A DNA stretch of 9,366 bases. Origin: Candidatus Solibacter sp. Lineage in GTDB: Bacteria; Acidobacteriota; Terriglobia; Bryobacterales; Bryobacteraceae. The stretch covers positions 1 to 9,366 of the forward strand of contig JADGNS010000109.1 in assembly GCA_017883355.1 (NCBI GenBank), read 5' to 3'. The notes beneath the pieces were generated by a model. It worked only from the letters and a program-made list of their open reading frames with translations. It did no database searches and was not told where the DNA came from. Shown here piece by piece: positions 6,527 to 9,366 of the stretch (positions within the stretch are counted from its first letter, which is position 1; each line of letters opens with the position of its first letter). The position numbers and the translations under genes are program-made.

Positions 6527-7099
6527 ATGACTCGCTATCTACCAGCGCGACACTACCGGTGGTTCGGAATGAGCGCGGTTGCATTGGCCGGTCTGTGCGG
6601 CTGGCTGGGAGCCGGAGTGCACGTCGCAGTGGCGTACGTCCCGGCCGGTTTGTTTCTGCTCACCGCCGGTCTGCTCTTCCTGCTGGCTTTCCGTCCGGCA
6701 ATCGAGATCCACGAAGGGTACGTCTCCATCGGCGGGCGAATCATCCCCTGGATGGACATCCGGCGCCTGGACCGCACCGGGTGGATTTCCCCGCTGATCA
6801 TCCACATGACCCTGTTCGACGATTCGCGCCTGCTGCTGGTCTATCCGGGCGATCTGGATAGCTGCAACAGCCTGCTGCGCCATCTGCGGCGCCTCTCGCG
6901 CGACGCCCTCATCGACGGCATCCCATACCGGCAGTACTGGGGCGAAGTGCTGGCGCCGGGCAGCGAACGCAAACAACCACCTCCCATGCCTCGCTACCGC
7001 ATCCTCCGGCCCGAGGACGAGGCCGAAGTCGAACGCCTGTACCAACGGCTGAAGACCGTGGGCAATCTGGATCAGAAAAACTCGACGGACGAGAAGTAG
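6527..7099 (+). CDS. Two-helix membrane protein with a PH-like domain (unknown function)
   Basis: A 190-residue protein without a recognised named family. It has two N-terminal hydrophobic helices (about 14-31 and 37-55). A probable cytoplasmic domain follows at about 57-122, with alternating short strands: AIEIHEGYVSIGGRIIPW, then a basic turn, then IIHMTLFDDSRLLLVYPGD. The pattern of two helices followed by a strand-rich module with GG-RIIPW resembles bacterial PH (bPH/YdbT-like) domains, but this is a fold-level impression only. The C-terminus (145-190) is hydrophilic, proline-rich, then charged (RPEDEAEVERLYQRL), and probably helical. It begins 46 nt after the phosphatidyltransferase gene and ends 3 nt before the DUF218 gene, so it belongs to the envelope gene run. 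The ATG at 6527 has only a weak GGGCGG upstream. Confidence 0.8.
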   Translation: MTRYLPARHYRWFGMSAVALAGLCGWLGAGVHVAVAYVPAGLFLLTAGLLFLLAFRPAIEIHEGYVSIGGRIIPWMDIRRLDRTGWISPLIIHMTLFDDSRLLLVYPGDLDSCNSLLRHLRRLSRDALIDGIPYRQYWGEVLAPGSERKQPPPMPRYRILRPEDEAEVERLYQRLKTVGNLDQKNSTDEK

Positions 7100-7102
7100 T
7101 TC

Positions 7103-7717
7103 GTGGTTGCACGCCGCTCTGCCGTTTTCAAGTCCGCGCTGGCCCTGCTGACTCTGGGCGTAGTGGTGTTTCTGGCGCGGGATCTCTGGCTGGCCGCGCT
7201 TGGTAAGGCGCTGATCCACGATGACGGCGCGGGCAAAGCCGAGATCGCCGTGGTGCTGGGCGGCGACCAATGGGGGCACCGGCTGATCAAAGGGGCGGAA
7301 CTGGTCAGGCAGGGCTACGTGCCGCTGGTCCTGGTGAGCGGGCCGCCTGGCATGTACGACATCAATGAAGCCGACGCGGCGATTCAGTTCGCCGTCCGCA
7401 AGGGATACCCTGCCGAGTGGTTCATCCCGCTGCGTCACACCGGGCTTTCCACCCGCGAGGAAGCCGTGGCGGTTCTGGACGCGCTCAAGCAACGCAATAT
7501 CCATAGCTTTCTGCTAGTGACGAGCGACTACCACACCAGCCGGGCGCGGCGCATCTACCTCAGCGCGGAGCGCCAACGCGGCGGCGGGCCGGATCTGCGG
7601 GTGGTCGCCTCACCCGACCATTTCTTCACCGCTACCGCCTGGTGGCACAATCGCGAAGGCCAGAAAATCGCATTCATGGAGTGGACCAAAACCCTGACCT
7701 CGGTGTTCGGGATCTAG
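7103..7717 (+). CDS. YdcF/SanA/ElyC-family DUF218 protein
   Basis: A 204-residue protein with one N-terminal membrane anchor (about 10-26, KSALALLTLGVVVFLAR) and a DUF218 domain at about 46-195. Domain marks are IAVVLGGD at 48-55, the R60 region followed by G71-YVPLVLVSGP to about 81, a conserved-type acidic residue E89, TREEA at 117-121, and LLVTSDYHTSRARRIY at 137-152. Family members (SanA, ElyC, YdcF) are linked to envelope integrity, peptidoglycan precursor or lipid-carrier steps, but the reaction is not settled. The start is GTG at 7103, with GAGAAG at 7091-7096 six nt upstream; the gap to the previous gene is 3 nt and to the next gene 3 nt, so this is an operon position. Placed between a phospholipid synthase and an MsbA/MdlA-type exporter, it probably acts at the cell envelope. 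Confidence 0.9.
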   Translation: MVARRSAVFKSALALLTLGVVVFLARDLWLAALGKALIHDDGAGKAEIAVVLGGDQWGHRLIKGAELVRQGYVPLVLVSGPPGMYDINEADAAIQFAVRKGYPAEWFIPLRHTGLSTREEAVAVLDALKQRNIHSFLLVTSDYHTSRARRIYLSAERQRGGGPDLRVVASPDHFFTATAWWHNREGQKIAFMEWTKTLTSVFGI

Positions 7718-7720
7718 CTC

Positions 7721-9366
7721 ATGTGGGAATCGCTGCACACCGTCCGCAAGTACTTGTGGAGGTATCGCTGGGGCATGGCGCTGGGCGGGCTGTGCCTGGT
7801 GATGAAAGACCTGACGCAGGCGCTCCAGCCGTTGATGATCCGCGGCGCGGTGGATTCCTTCCGCAGCGGTGCGGCCTTCGTGCGCTTTGCCGGCTACCTG
7901 GTGGGCCTGGCGCTGCTCAAGGGTATCTTCCAATACTGGATGCGCGTGATCCTCATCGGTATCTCCCGCGACATTGAATACGACCTGCGCAACGATCTTT
8001 TCGCTCACCTGATCCGCCTCTCCCCCGAGTACTTCGCCCGCACGCGCACCGGCGACATCATGGCGCGCGCCACCAACGACCTCAACGCCGTGCGCATGAT
8101 GCTGGGTCCCGGCGTCATGTACTGGTTTGAAACCAGCCTGACCTTTATCCTGGCCATCGCCATCATGACGCGCGTCGATTGGCGCCTGGCCATGTTCGCA
8201 GTCATGCCCGCGCCCGCCGTCAGCCTGGCCGTCATCCTGTTCGGCCGCGTGATTCACGACCGCTTCGAAAAAATCCAGGCGATGTTCAGCGATATTTCGA
8301 GCCGCGTGCAGGAGAACCTGGCCGGCGTGCGCATGATCCGCGCCTTCGTGCAGGAGAAAGCCGAGATGCGCCGCTTCGAGGAATTGAACCGGGCGTACAT
8401 TGCGCAGAATATCCGGCTGGTGCGCGTGCAGGGTCTGTTCCAGCCGCTGCTGGAAGCGCTGATCGGCGTCACGTTCCTGGTGGTGCTTTGGGTGGGCGGC
8501 CAACAGGTGCTGGCGGGCCGCATCTCCGTGGGCAGTTTTGTGATGTTCAATACCTACATGGGCATGCTGGTGTGGCCCATGATCGCGCTGGGCTGGGTGG
8601 TCAACCTGATGCAGCGCGGCAGCGCGTCCCTCCAGCGCATCAACGACATTCTGAAGGAGCAGCCATCGATCGCCGCGCCGCCGGACGCGGTGAGCCTGGG
8701 CGCGGTGCGCGGCGAGATCGAGTTCCGGGACGTGACGGTGGATTACGGCAGCGGTCCCGCGCTGCACGCCATCGACCTGCGCATCCCGGCGGGTACCACG
8801 CTGGCGGTGGTGGGCCATACCGGATCTGGCAAAAGCACGCTGGTCAACCTGTTGCCACGGCTGTTCGACCCCACCAGCGGCGCGGTGCTGCTGGATGGCA
8901 TCGATCTGCGGCGGGTGGACCCGGCGGAGTTGCGGCGGCACATCGGCTTCGTGCCGCAGGAGACGTTCCTGTTCAGCGCGACCATCGCCGGCAATATCGC
9001 GTTCGGCGTGGATGGCGCGACGCCGGAACAGATTCGCCGGGCGGCGGAAATGGCCGGGCTCGCGGGCGATATCGAGGGATTTCCGCTGGGCTACGACACG
9101 CTGGTGGGCGAGCGCGGCATCACGCTCTCGGGCGGGCAGAAGCAGCGTACCGCGATCGCCCGCGCGTTGCTGCGCGAGCCGCGGATTCTGATTCTGGACG
9201 ACGCCCTGTCCGCGGTCGATACGCAGACCGAAGAGCAAATCTTGACGCATCTGGCGGGCGTGATGCGCGGCCGGACGGTGATCCTGATTTCGCATCGCGT
9301 TTCGACCGTGCGGCAGGCGGACGCCATCGTGGTGCTGGAGCGCGGCCAGATCGTCGAGCGCGGCAC
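7721..9366 (+). CDS. ABC exporter half-transporter, MdlA/YheI-like (3' end cut by window)
   Basis: Fused membrane and ATPase subunit of a type IV (MsbA-like) ABC exporter; 548 complete codons are visible, and family length suggests roughly 30-50 residues are missing. The N-terminal transmembrane domain (about 1-320) includes the coupling-helix segment R109-D120 (RTGDIMARATND) and WPMIALGWVVNLMQRGSAS near 286-304. The ATPase domain has an A-loop tyrosine Y342, Walker A GHTGSGKST 365-373, Q-loop Q413, signature LSGGQKQR 469-476, Walker B ILILDD 489-494, D-loop SAVD 497-500 and H-loop H525. The residue after the Walker B aspartate is D494 instead of the catalytic glutamate. That, together with LSGGQKQR and LDDALSAVD, is typical of the degenerate subunit of heterodimeric exporters such as MdlA, YheI/BmrC and TM287. 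The ATG lies 3 nt after the upstream stop without a clear Shine-Dalgarno sequence, suggesting translational coupling. The substrate (drug, lipid or other) cannot be told. Confidence 0.93.
   Translation, partial: MWESLHTVRKYLWRYRWGMALGGLCLVMKDLTQALQPLMIRGAVDSFRSGAAFVRFAGYLVGLALLKGIFQYWMRVILIGISRDIEYDLRNDLFAHLIRLSPEYFARTRTGDIMARATNDLNAVRMMLGPGVMYWFETSLTFILAIAIMTRVDWRLAMFAVMPAPAVSLAVILFGRVIHDRFEKIQAMFSDISSRVQENLAGVRMIRAFVQEKAEMRRFEELNRAYIAQNIRLVRVQGLFQPLLEALIGVTFLVVLWVGGQQVLAGRISVGSFVMFNTYMGMLVWPMIALGWVVNLMQRGSASLQRINDILKEQPSIAAPPDAVSLGAVRGEIEFRDVTVDYGSGPALHAIDLRIPAGTTLAVVGHTGSGKSTLVNLLPRLFDPTSGAVLLDGIDLRRVDPAELRRHIGFVPQETFLFSATIAGNIAFGVDGATPEQIRRAAEMAGLAGDIEGFPLGYDTLVGERGITLSGGQKQRTAIARALLREPRILILDDALSAVDTQTEEQILTHLAGVMRGRTVILISHRVSTVRQADAIVVLERGQIVERG

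Noticed and set aside
7610..9295. Minus-strand open frame of 561 codons opposite the DUF218 and ABC exporter genes
   Set aside because: It spans two real genes and their boundary, with the same His/Gln/Arg-rich shadow composition.

Overview
The window is G+C-rich (by eye clearly above 60%) bacterial chromosome with tightly packed genes. The best taxonomic clue is the 823-residue double-FtsX permease at 3408-5879. It is of the ADOP type (acidobacterial duplicated orphan permease), which is strongly expanded in Acidobacteria, above all in Solibacter/Bryobacter relatives. I therefore infer an acidobacterium, probably from the Solibacter/Bryobacter side. No IS element, phage gene, CRISPR array, tRNA or rRNA was recognised.

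Layout. (1) 1-156 is the upstream region of a sugar operon, with a small hairpin, a possible -10 element and a Shine-Dalgarno-like box pointing out of the left edge. (2) 157-3210 is a compact three-gene operon: an SSS-family (SGLT-like) symporter, a 65-residue two-helix membrane protein, and galactokinase galK. The gaps are 1 nt and a 4-nt ATGA overlap, so translation is probably coupled. The operon most simply takes up galactose (or a related sugar) and phosphorylates C1. (3) 3211-3407 is a convergent intergenic region with two perfect hairpins. (4) 3408-5879, minus strand, is the ADOP permease with no ATPase gene beside it. (5) 5880-5931 is a 52-bp divergent promoter region with a perfect TATAAT facing left and a TACACT facing right. 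(6) 5932 to the right edge is a co-directional run of four genes with an envelope theme: a CDP-alcohol phosphatidyltransferase (PgsA-like), a two-helix membrane protein with a PH-like domain, a DUF218/YdcF-family protein, and an MdlA/YheI-like ABC exporter half-transporter cut by the window end.

Most of the content is ordinary metabolism and envelope biology, and I do not see a clear exotic system. The items most worth a second look are the small membrane protein wedged between symporter and kinase, the altered ion- and sugar-site residues of the symporter, the Asp that replaces the catalytic Glu in the ABC exporter (which predicts a heterodimer partner just outside the window), the ATPase-less ADOP permease with overlapping divergent promoters, and the palindromes behind galK.
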